Shown here piece after piece: positions 1-5,597 of a DNA stretch of 6,599 nucleotides; position 1 is the first letter of the stretch, and each line of letters starts with the position of its first letter. The notes under the pieces are model-generated. The model was not told the DNA's origin, searched no databases, and worked only from the letters and a program-made list of their open reading frames with translations. Position numbers and translations under genes: made by a program. This DNA comes from an uncultured Flavihumibacter sp. Lineage in GTDB: Bacteria; Bacteroidota; Bacteroidia; Chitinophagales; Chitinophagaceae. The stretch covers positions 1 to 6,599 of the forward strand of contig CAMLPA010000184.1 of NCBI GenBank assembly GCA_946481605.1. The letters are read 5' to 3'.

Positions 1-78
1 ACCGGAATAGCTTTTGACCTGGATGGCAAGAACAGGCAGGTAGGCCTGCCGGATGCGGGTTGTTATGAAAAACAATAA
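1..78 (+). CDS. C-terminal end of an unidentified gene (partial)
   Basis: Frame 1 is open from the first base and ends at TAA (76-78), giving 25 residues that begin TGIAFDLDGK and end CYEKQ. The fragment is too short to assign to a family. It is called as coding only because the frame runs open to the window edge, its composition is plausible for protein, and the stop is followed by an A/T-rich gap before the next gene. It contains one Cys, near the end. It lies 67 bp upstream of the peroxidase gene on the same strand, so co-transcription is possible but not shown. Confidence 0.5.
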   Translation, partial: TGIAFDLDGKNRQVGLPDAGCYEKQ

Positions 79-145
79 CATAAAGCAACCTCCATCGCAA
101 CCAAACAGACTATATATTGTTTAGATAATCGAAAACAAACTCATT

Positions 146-667
146 ATGTTAAAAACAGTTTTAATATCAGCAATTGTGGCCTTAGTAGCCGCAGCAACTT
201 CGATTTATGATTTCAAAGTCGCTTCTCTGGATGGAGGCACCATTGATTTTTCAAAATATAAGGGCAAAAAGATACTGATCGTGAATACCGCATCCAAATG
301 TGGTTACACCAAGCAGTACAAAGGGCTCCAGGAGTTGTATGAAAAATACAAGGATAAACTGGTGATCATCGGCTTCCCCGCAAACAATTTCGGTGGGCAG
401 GAACCTGGTTCCAATGAAGAGATCGAAGCTTTCTGCGAAAAAAATTACGGCGTAAGTTTTCCCATGGCTGAAAAAATTTCCGTGAAAGGCGATGATATTC
501 ACCCGCTTTTCAAGTGGCTCACCAACAAAAAAGAAAACGGCGTGATGGACGCCGATATCCGCTGGAACTTCACCAAATTCCTGATCAACGAAAAAGGCAA
601 ACTGGTGGCCAAATTCGACAGCGCGGTGGAACCCATGAGCCCTGATATACTCCAGTACCTCAAGTAG
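146..667 (+). CDS. gpx: Exported glutathione peroxidase-family thiol peroxidase
   Basis: This 173-residue protein reduces hydrogen or lipid peroxides. The family signatures are visible: NTASKCGYT with catalytic Cys52 in place of selenocysteine, FPANNFGGQEPGS with Gln85, and WNFTKFLI with Trp140 and Asn141. Together these make the Cys-Gln-Trp-Asn tetrad. Cys97 in FCEKNYGVSFP lies where yeast Gpx3 has its resolving Cys. By analogy the enzyme probably forms a Cys52-Cys97 disulfide and is recycled by thioredoxin-like proteins rather than glutathione (inference). Residues 3-17 are a hydrophobic stretch after a single Lys, with a possible signal peptidase I site at AAA|TS. There is no lipobox Cys, so a periplasmic or membrane-tethered location is likely. 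The ATG at 146 is chosen because it includes this export signal. There is no Shine-Dalgarno, only an A-rich leader, as is usual in Bacteroidota. Length is typical for the family plus a leader. Confidence 0.95.
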   Translation: MLKTVLISAIVALVAAATSIYDFKVASLDGGTIDFSKYKGKKILIVNTASKCGYTKQYKGLQELYEKYKDKLVIIGFPANNFGGQEPGSNEEIEAFCEKNYGVSFPMAEKISVKGDDIHPLFKWLTNKKENGVMDADIRWNFTKFLINEKGKLVAKFDSAVEPMSPDILQYLK

Positions 668-714
668 AGAAAAAGGGTTTACAAGGCCCGGGTGAACAAG
701 GCGGCAATAACCAC

Positions 715-722
715 TATATTTG
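715..722 (+). promoter_or_regulatory. Candidate Bacteroidota -7 element before holB
   Basis: TATATTTG matches the Bacteroidota -7 consensus TAnnTTTG exactly and ends 5 bp before the ATG at 728. If it is used, transcription would start at or within a few bases of that ATG, giving a leaderless or nearly leaderless mRNA. No TTG is seen at the usual distance of about 20 nt upstream, so this may be a chance match in an A/T-rich leader. Confidence 0.25.
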
Positions 723-727
723 CTGCT

Positions 728-1951
728 ATGCTTTTCAAGGATATCATTGGTCAGGAAGAAACAGGCAATAACCTTGCGGAACTGGTACAGCACAACCGGT
801 TAAGCCATGCTTTGCTCTTTTTGGGAAAAGAAGGATCAGGCGCGCTCCCGCTGGCACTGGCGTTCGCCCAGTATATCGTTTGTGAGTGGAAGAACGGGAA
901 ACCCGCTTCACCACAAAGTGCCGGACTGTTCGGTGCGGCTGAACCGGAAGCAGATCAGGGAACAGGAACTGACGCGCTAACAATGCTGAGTGCCTGCGGC
1001 CAATGCCCCTCCTGTTTAAAGGCGGCGCAAATGGTGCACCCTGATATCCATTTTTCTTACCCGGTCATTCCAAGGAAGGCCGGGGATAAACCGGTAAGCA
1101 CGGATTATATCACCGAATGGAGGGAGTTTCAGAAATTGTATCCCTATGGAAATGTATTCGACTGGCTGCAGTTCATCGGCGCGGAGAACAAGCAGGGCAA
1201 TATTACGGCGCATGAATGCAACGAAATCATCAGGAAGCTGAACCTGAAAAGTTTCGAGAGTGAATACAAAATCCTGGTGATGTGGATGCCCGAATACCTC
1301 GGGAACGAAGGCAATAAGCTGTTGAAACTGATTGAAGAGCCGCCCGCAAACACACTTTTTATACTGGTAGCTGAATCGGAGGCACAAATTCTTCAAACCA
1401 TTCTCTCCCGCTGCCAACTCGTAAAAATTCCGATTCCGGAGGATGCACAAATTGCGGCCGCCCTGGAAACAAAATGCGGATTGGAGCCAACGAAAGCACG
1501 GGCCATAGCCGCCATTTCGGAAGGAAATTACCGGGAGGCCCTGCAACAAATGCAGCACGCGGGCGACGATTGGATGGACCTGCTCCGGGAATGGCTGAAC
1601 AGCATCCTGAAATCCGGGCCAACGGCACAGGTGAAATGGATCGAAGAAATGGCAAAACAGGGCCGGGAAAAACAGAAGCAATTCCTGAAATACTTCTGCC
1701 ACCTGCTGGAACAGTCGGTGAGGGCCGGTGTACTTCCTGCAGATAAAATCTCCGCTAGTGAAACAGAACTGGATTTCGCGAACAGGCTCAATAAACTGAC
1801 CAATATCCACCAGCAGGAAGCCATTATCAGGGAACTGGACCAGGCCGCCTACTACATTGAGCGGAACGCCAACGCCAAAATGTTGTTCCATGCCCTCACC
1901 ATAAAGCTTTCCCACATCATTCGAAACAAATCTTTAATTTTGATGGATTAG
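728..1951 (+). CDS. holB: DNA polymerase III subunit delta' (clamp loader)
   Basis: This 407-residue protein is the delta' subunit of the clamp-loader complex, which opens the beta sliding clamp onto primed DNA. It starts MLFKDIIGQEE, the usual opening of this family in Bacteroidota. The frame can be read back to a GTG at 692, but that adds 12 residues with no family resemblance, so the ATG at 728 is preferred. The P-loop position reads GKEGSGAL (33-40), with Ala where the nucleotide-binding Lys should be. The Walker B region (182-190, MWMPEYL) lacks the acidic pair. Both changes fit delta', which does not hydrolyse ATP. Cys52 with Cys90, Cys93 and Cys96 (CGQCPSC) form the zinc module, but about 37 residues separate the first Cys from the rest instead of about 8. 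LLKLIEEPP (198-206) and the SRC motif at 227-229 are conserved. The SRC motif supplies the arginine finger to the neighbouring clamp-loader ATPase. The gene ends 40 bp before ricT and probably shares its transcript. Confidence 0.93.
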   Translation: MLFKDIIGQEETGNNLAELVQHNRLSHALLFLGKEGSGALPLALAFAQYIVCEWKNGKPASPQSAGLFGAAEPEADQGTGTDALTMLSACGQCPSCLKAAQMVHPDIHFSYPVIPRKAGDKPVSTDYITEWREFQKLYPYGNVFDWLQFIGAENKQGNITAHECNEIIRKLNLKSFESEYKILVMWMPEYLGNEGNKLLKLIEEPPANTLFILVAESEAQILQTILSRCQLVKIPIPEDAQIAAALETKCGLEPTKARAIAAISEGNYREALQQMQHAGDDWMDLLREWLNSILKSGPTAQVKWIEEMAKQGREKQKQFLKYFCHLLEQSVRAGVLPADKISASETELDFANRLNKLTNIHQQEAIIRELDQAAYYIERNANAKMLFHALTIKLSHIIRNKSLILMD

Positions 1952-1991
1952 CGTTAACCTTATTACATTAATATAAATCACGATATACAGA

Positions 1992-3446
1992 ATGGGATGC
2001 AGTAGCTGTGGAACAGGAAAACCGAACGGATGTAAAAGCAACGGAGGATGTAGTACCGGTGGTTGTAACCGGATGAATATACACGACTGGCTCGCCAACC
2101 TGCCTTTCAGCGACCCTGAAAGTTCATGCAGGATCGTAGAAGTCTCTTTCAACCAGGGAAGCCGGAAGGACTTCTTCCGGAACAATAGTCTCCAGTATTT
2201 TGAAAAAGGAGAAATGGTTTCCGTGGAAGGTGTGAGTGGCTTCGATGTAGGAGAAGTGAGCATGACGGGTGAATTAGTGCGCCTTCAACTGAAGAAAAAA
2301 GGCGTTTCTGAAGCAGATCCTGAAATCAAAAAGATACTCCGCAGGAGTTCCGAAAAAGACCTAGACCTCTTTAAAACAAATAAAGCCCGTGAAAAAGAAG
2401 CGCTGGTACGGAGCCGCGCCATTGCCCGGCAACTGAAGCTGGAAATGAAACTGGCAGAAGTAGAGTTCCAGGCCGATGGCAGAAAAGCAACCTTCTTTTA
2501 TACTGCCGATGACCGCGTGGATTTCCGGGAACTCATCAAATTATTTGCCGGAGAATTCAGGGTGAAAGTGGAAATGAGGCAGATCGGTTCCCGCCAGGAA
2601 GCCGGTAAAGTGGGGGGTATCGGGAGCTGCGGGCGCGAATTGTGCTGCAGCACCTGGTTAAGCGATTTCAAATCGGTAAATACCACAGCCGCCCGCTACC
2701 AGAACCTTTCCATCAATCAAACCAAGCTCAGCGGACAATGTGGCCGGTTAAAATGCTGCCTGAACTACGAACTGGATACATACCTGGACGCCCTTCAGGC
2801 TTTCCCGGATAATGTAGAACAACTCCGCGTAGCGAAAGGAACCGCCAACCTCATCAAACGCGACATCTTTAAAAACCTGCTTTGGTATATTCTTCCTGAT
2901 TCCAGTAAGCAATACCCGCTCACTATCGAAAGGGTGAAGAAAATAAAAGCGCTGAACGCCCAGGGTGTGATTCCTGATGAGCTGGAAGCAGTGGAAGTGG
3001 TGAGTTCCAAACCGAAAGAAGTGGAACCGGAATTCGTGGATGTGGTGGGGCAGATCAGCCTGCGCTCCCTCGAAAAAGCCGATCGCCGCAAAAAGCAACA
3101 GAAGCAACAAGGTCAAGGTGGCGGTAACGGTCCGCGACAAATGCAGGTGCAAAAAGGCGCGCAGGGCACGCCGGGCAACCAGGGTGGTAACCAGCCCCAG
3201 GGCCGCGGAGGTCAGCAACGTCCACCCCAGCAAGGCAACAGGCCGCCACAACAAGGGCAACAGCAGCCCCCACGTCCACAACAACCGAGGGGTCCAAGAC
3301 CGGAAAACGAACAGAAACCAAGAGGACCACGCCCGGAAGGCAACCAGCCCCGCGGACCAAGACCTGAAGGGCCGAGAAGGCCGCCCCGCCCGCAAAACCA
3401 GGGATCAAGGCCCCCAAAAGACAACAACGCGCCTCCTTCAGCATAA
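1992..3446 (+). CDS. ricT: PSP1-domain protein, RicT/YaaT homologue
   Basis: This 484-residue protein has a PSP1 C-terminal conserved domain, roughly residues 150-320. In Bacillus subtilis the homologue RicT (YaaT), with RicA and RicF, binds Fe-S clusters and directs RNase Y mRNA processing; the role in Bacteroidota is inferred only. Visible parts, in order, are a Cys-rich head (Cys3, 6, 14, 20, 25), a core from about 45, an Arg/Lys-rich helix near 130-150, and the two signature motifs CGRELCC (213-219) and CGRLKCC (250-256). The core ends near 345 and a low-complexity tail runs from about 365 to the stop. There are twelve Cys, all in the head and core, consistent with metal or Fe-S binding in the cytoplasm. 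No signal peptide or membrane segment is seen. The ATG at 1992 keeps the Cys-rich head, which I recall as conserved in Bacteroidota versions. holB directly upstream is the same order as in Bacillus. A strong terminator follows 8 bp after the stop. Confidence 0.9.
   Translation: MGCSSCGTGKPNGCKSNGGCSTGGCNRMNIHDWLANLPFSDPESSCRIVEVSFNQGSRKDFFRNNSLQYFEKGEMVSVEGVSGFDVGEVSMTGELVRLQLKKKGVSEADPEIKKILRRSSEKDLDLFKTNKAREKEALVRSRAIARQLKLEMKLAEVEFQADGRKATFFYTADDRVDFRELIKLFAGEFRVKVEMRQIGSRQEAGKVGGIGSCGRELCCSTWLSDFKSVNTTAARYQNLSINQTKLSGQCGRLKCCLNYELDTYLDALQAFPDNVEQLRVAKGTANLIKRDIFKNLLWYILPDSSKQYPLTIERVKKIKALNAQGVIPDELEAVEVVSSKPKEVEPEFVDVVGQISLRSLEKADRRKKQQKQQGQGGGNGPRQMQVQKGAQGTPGNQGGNQPQGRGGQQRPPQQGNRPPQQGQQQPPRPQQPRGPRPENEQKPRGPRPEGNQPRGPRPEGPRRPPRPQNQGSRPPKDNNAPPSA
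3084..3443 (+). repeat. Low-complexity Q/P/R/G tail-coding region of ricT
   Basis: Codons 365-484 encode a disordered-looking tail almost free of hydrophobic residues. It runs from a Lys/Gln-rich part (RRKKQQKQQGQ), through Gly/Gln-rich sequence with an RGG, to a Pro/Arg-rich end. The end holds three PRGPRPE units at residues 432, 443 and 453 (DNA 3285, 3318, 3348) spaced 10-11 residues apart. The tail is strongly basic overall. Synonymous differences between the three units show the peptide repeat is not a fresh DNA duplication. Binding to RNA or to other proteins is a reasonable guess only. Confidence 0.85.
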
Positions 3447-3454
3447 ACTAAAAG

Positions 3455-3480
3455 AAAAAGCTCCTGTACGGGAGCTTTTT
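3455..3480. terminator. Bidirectional intrinsic terminator
   Basis: A perfect 10-bp inverted repeat (AAAAAGCTCC and GGAGCTTTTT) with a 6-nt loop TGTACG starts 8 bp after the ricT stop. On the + strand it runs into six T. On the - strand it ends in five T, then C and four T. It can therefore terminate both the holB-ricT transcript and the convergent MORN-caspase transcript, whose stop lies 64 bp to the right. Confidence 0.9.
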
Positions 3481-3497
3481 TATTGGTCAGTCTTTGG

Positions 3498-3526
3498 AAG
3501 CGCATCCGGTTAACCCGGACACGCTT
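3498..3526. other. Second hairpin in the convergent junction
   Basis: AAGCG-CA-TCCGG-TTAAC-CCGGA-CA-CGCTT forms two 5-bp stems separated by a symmetric CA/CA internal loop, with a 5-nt loop. It lies between the T-rich terminator and the stop of the - strand gene. Neither side has a T-run, so it is not a classical terminator by itself. It could pause polymerase or protect the 3' end of the - strand message. Confidence 0.5.
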
Positions 3527-3543
3527 TACTGAACGAATTGGTG

Positions 3544-5505
3544 TTATTGCGCTTTCGCGGAGAAGAAAAAGTCCCCGATCAGCGAAGAGGTTTCCCACGG
3601 AACCTGCGAAGTATTCGACTTTGTCAGCACACTTTTCCGCACCTGCTTGAATACATCTTCAATTTTCGCGCCGGGCTGCTGGATATAGCGGAGCAATTCC
3701 CCGGTGTACAGTCCGTTGCTGCCACTACCATCGGAAGCCGTTTTATTGGGTGCGCAGGAATAAGCGATGATGGACCCTACCGGTGCGTTCATGGTGGCCA
3801 GTCCGGGATTGGAATCGTCTCTTGAGAAACTTCTTTCAAACGGATTGTTCCGACACGCATCCAGGATAATGATGTTCGCCTTGGTGCCCGCCAGTTCCAT
3901 CTTACTCAAAATGAAATCGGCATTGATACAGATAAACCGGATATCATCTTTGGAGGTGATGCGTGCATCGGCGGGAATAAGATAGTTCACGCCATCCACC
4001 TGCATACCGTGACCTGCATAGAACAACATGCCTACCGTATAATTCTTCAGCCTTTCCCCGAACTCCTGGATAGAACGGAACATCTGGTCGCGCGAACCAT
4101 CGTTCAGTTCAATAACATCAAAACCTATGGTACGCAGGGCATTTGCCATGGAACGCGAATCGTTTACCGGATTCTTCAGCTTGCTCACACCATTGGTATA
4201 GTTGGAAACACCCATTACCAGCGCCAGTCGTTTTTCTTTTACACCCGTGCTATTTCCAGCCGTGAAGCCCCCGTTGTTTTTTGTGGTGGTGGTATTGTTA
4301 TACGTTGTGTTGTTGCTATTGGTCGTATTGGTAGTAGTATTGTTGTTGTACCCGGAATTGTTGTTGGTATTCGAATACGTATTGTTTCCGGTAGTATTAT
4401 TGTTCGCATAGCCGGCATTGTTGTTTACGGGCATGGTCTTTCCAACATACTTTCCTTCCTGGAAATACCCGTCATCGATGATGCCATCGTGGTAGAAATA
4501 AAACCCTTTTCCGTCGAAGAACTGGTTTCTGAAGTTGCCTACATATTTCCCGCCTTCCGTGAAATAGAAATAGCCGCTTCCTGTACGTTTGTTGTCTACC
4601 CAATCGCCGTAGTAATAATCTCCGCTATCGAAAAAGTAGGTGCCTTTTCCGTTGCGGTAACCATTTTTAAAATTACCGTTGTAAAACCCGTTGTTGTAGA
4701 TAAAAACACCGTTGCCATTGTTGCAATCGCCACTGATGCAACCCGTTTTTGCCCCAGCCGTGGTTACATATTGGTCTTTGGTTTTCGTGAGCCGGTCCAT
4801 TTCCCAGAGCCCGATGGATTTACGGCCATCAGGATAATAGTTCATCCCCCATTGGTTGCGGCGGCCATCTTTCCAGAACCCGGCGTATTTTTCACCGTTA
4901 GACCAGTAATATACCCCGAAGCCATTCAGTTTTCCTTCTGTAAATTCTCCGATGAATTTAGCGCCGCTGGAGTAATAATAGGAGCCGTAGCCATCCAGTT
5001 TATTGTTTTTGAAATAGCCAAAATAGCGGTCGCCGTTGTTGAACGCGAACATGCCGTATCCATTGGCGCAATCTCCGTTCAAACAGCCTTTGGCATCTGC
5101 ACCTTTGCCATAGTAAGATATTTTTCCTTTGTATTCTCCTTTGGTCCATAAGCCAGCCTGAACGCGGCCATCGCGGAACTTGTAGGTGCCTTCTCCTTCA
5201 TACTGGCCATCTTTGAATTCACCGAGGTAAACATCGCCGTTGGCATGGTAATAAACACCGTAACCGTTCAGTTTATCATTCCGGTTTTCTCCGATGTGTT
5301 TTGCCCCGGTGCTCCAGGTATAAACACCGAATCCGTTCCGGAGACTGTTCACATGTTCTCCGGCATAAGTGTCGCCAGTGGAATATTTATAAGTACCGAA
5401 CCCATTGTTGCAATCGCCACTCTGGCAACCCTGGGCATAGGCTCCGTTAAAAGCAGAAATCCCGGTCATAACCAGGATAAGGAGCCGAAAGAGATACGGT
5501 TTCAT
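3544..5505 (-). CDS. Secreted MORN-repeat orthocaspase (peptidase C14)
   Basis: This 653-residue protein has a signal peptide (1-24, hydrophobic 6-20, cleavage AYA|QG), MORN repeats (about 26-358), an Asn/Thr-rich linker (360-421) and a caspase-like domain (about 423-648). The MORN part is three modules starting at residues 26, 140 and 255. Each opens with GCxxGDCxNGxG and holds about five 23-residue repeats, the last one degenerate. The caspase domain shows KRLALVMGVSNY, LKNPVNDS, FYAGHGMQ with catalytic His499, and IIILDACRNNPF with catalytic Cys551. It then has the conserved TASDGSGSNGLYT and VPWETSSLIGDFFF segments. Asp549, two residues before the Cys, matches the metacaspase S1 position, so cleavage after Arg/Lys is inferred. 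There is no lipobox and no recognisable type IX secretion C-terminal domain, so a periplasmic location is most likely. Substrate and trigger are unknown. The MORN part may bind lipid, glycan or protein. The ATG at 5505 is set by the signal peptide. The gene has its own candidate promoter 32 bp upstream. Confidence 0.93.
   Translation of the reverse strand: MKPYLFRLLILVMTGISAFNGAYAQGCQSGDCNNGFGTYKYSTGDTYAGEHVNSLRNGFGVYTWSTGAKHIGENRNDKLNGYGVYYHANGDVYLGEFKDGQYEGEGTYKFRDGRVQAGLWTKGEYKGKISYYGKGADAKGCLNGDCANGYGMFAFNNGDRYFGYFKNNKLDGYGSYYYSSGAKFIGEFTEGKLNGFGVYYWSNGEKYAGFWKDGRRNQWGMNYYPDGRKSIGLWEMDRLTKTKDQYVTTAGAKTGCISGDCNNGNGVFIYNNGFYNGNFKNGYRNGKGTYFFDSGDYYYGDWVDNKRTGSGYFYFTEGGKYVGNFRNQFFDGKGFYFYHDGIIDDGYFQEGKYVGKTMPVNNNAGYANNNTTGNNTYSNTNNNSGYNNNTTTNTTNSNNTTYNNTTTTKNNGGFTAGNSTGVKEKRLALVMGVSNYTNGVSKLKNPVNDSRSMANALRTIGFDVIELNDGSRDQMFRSIQEFGERLKNYTVGMLFYAGHGMQVDGVNYLIPADARITSKDDIRFICINADFILSKMELAGTKANIIILDACRNNPFERSFSRDDSNPGLATMNAPVGSIIAYSCAPNKTASDGSGSNGLYTGELLRYIQQPGAKIEDVFKQVRKSVLTKSNTSQVPWETSSLIGDFFFSAKAQ
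4243..4428 (-). repeat. Asn/Thr-rich linker-coding low-complexity DNA
   Basis: Residues 360-421 of the MORN-caspase protein are mostly Asn and Thr, with a few Gly, Ser and Tyr, and no acidic residues. On the + strand this appears as runs of GTT, GTA and ATT-like triplets. It separates the MORN region from the protease domain and probably acts as a flexible spacer. Such triplet-rich DNA can change length by slippage without breaking the frame. Confidence 0.85.
4432..5430 (-). repeat. Three tandem MORN super-modules
   Basis: The modules cover 5430-5089, 5088-4744 and 4743-4432 (residues 26-139, 140-254, 255-358; 114, 115 and 104 residues). Each starts with a Cys pair five residues apart (27/32, 141/146, 256/261) and ends in a weak fifth MORN unit (WTKGEYKGK, WEMDRLTKT, FQEGKYVGKT). 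A 20-bp stretch coding the headers of modules 1 and 3 is identical (5402-5421 and 4715-4734, 687 bp apart, in frame). The module 2 header has diverged. Confidence 0.85.
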
Positions 5506-5536
5506 ATTGTTGCGGTTTAAGGTATGATTAACGACG

Positions 5537-5567
5537 TAAAGTTACCATTCGCCAAAGGCAAATACAA
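5537..5567 (-). promoter_or_regulatory. Candidate promoter of the MORN-caspase gene
   Basis: Read on the - strand, TTG (5567-5565) is followed after exactly 20 nt by TAACTTTA (5544-5537). This fits the Bacteroidota -33 TTG and -7 TAnnTTTG pattern with the expected spacing, except for a final A in place of G. The predicted start point near 5531 leaves an untranslated leader of about 25 nt before the ATG at 5505. The site lies in the 92-bp gap after the upstream hydrolase gene, so the caspase gene can be transcribed on its own. Confidence 0.5.
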
Positions 5568-5597
5568 TACCCTTTTAACGGTATATTCCCCGGATTA

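Noticed and set aside
113..120. TATATTGT as a -7 element before gpx
   Set aside because: It matches TAnnTTTG imperfectly and no TTG lies about 20 nt upstream.
681..702. Direct repeat ACAAGGC (681-687 and 696-702) and a weak hairpin between gpx and holB
   Set aside because: Seven bases is within chance, and the hairpin has a wobble pair and no T-run, so it supports neither an operator nor a terminator.
692..727. GTG at 692 as the holB start
   Set aside because: The 12 added residues do not resemble delta' proteins, whereas MLFKDIIGQ at 728 is the usual family start.
1016..1915. A 299-codon - strand frame opposite holB
   Set aside because: It is fully antisense to a well-supported gene, has no family signature, and results from the absence of stops in the complement.
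3040..3513. A 157-codon + strand frame overlapping the end of ricT
   Set aside because: It is an out-of-frame reading of the low-complexity tail and runs through the terminator hairpin. The ricT frame has conserved motifs and this one does not.
4243..4428. Triplet-rich DNA as a CRISPR or satellite array
   Set aside because: There are no fixed-length repeats and spacers. The pattern is explained by Asn/Thr codons in an open frame.
4009..5151. A 380-codon open frame on the + strand opposite the MORN-caspase gene
   Set aside because: It lies wholly within the MORN/linker gene, whose families are clear. Its Val/Ile-rich translation with no recognisable motif is the expected reverse reading of Asn/Tyr/Gly-rich codons.
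5550..5564. Small inverted repeat (TTTGCC TTT GGCGAA on the - strand) between the hydrolase and caspase genes
   Set aside because: The stem is short with a wobble pair, has no T-run after it, and sits inside the candidate promoter spacer, so it is not a credible terminator.
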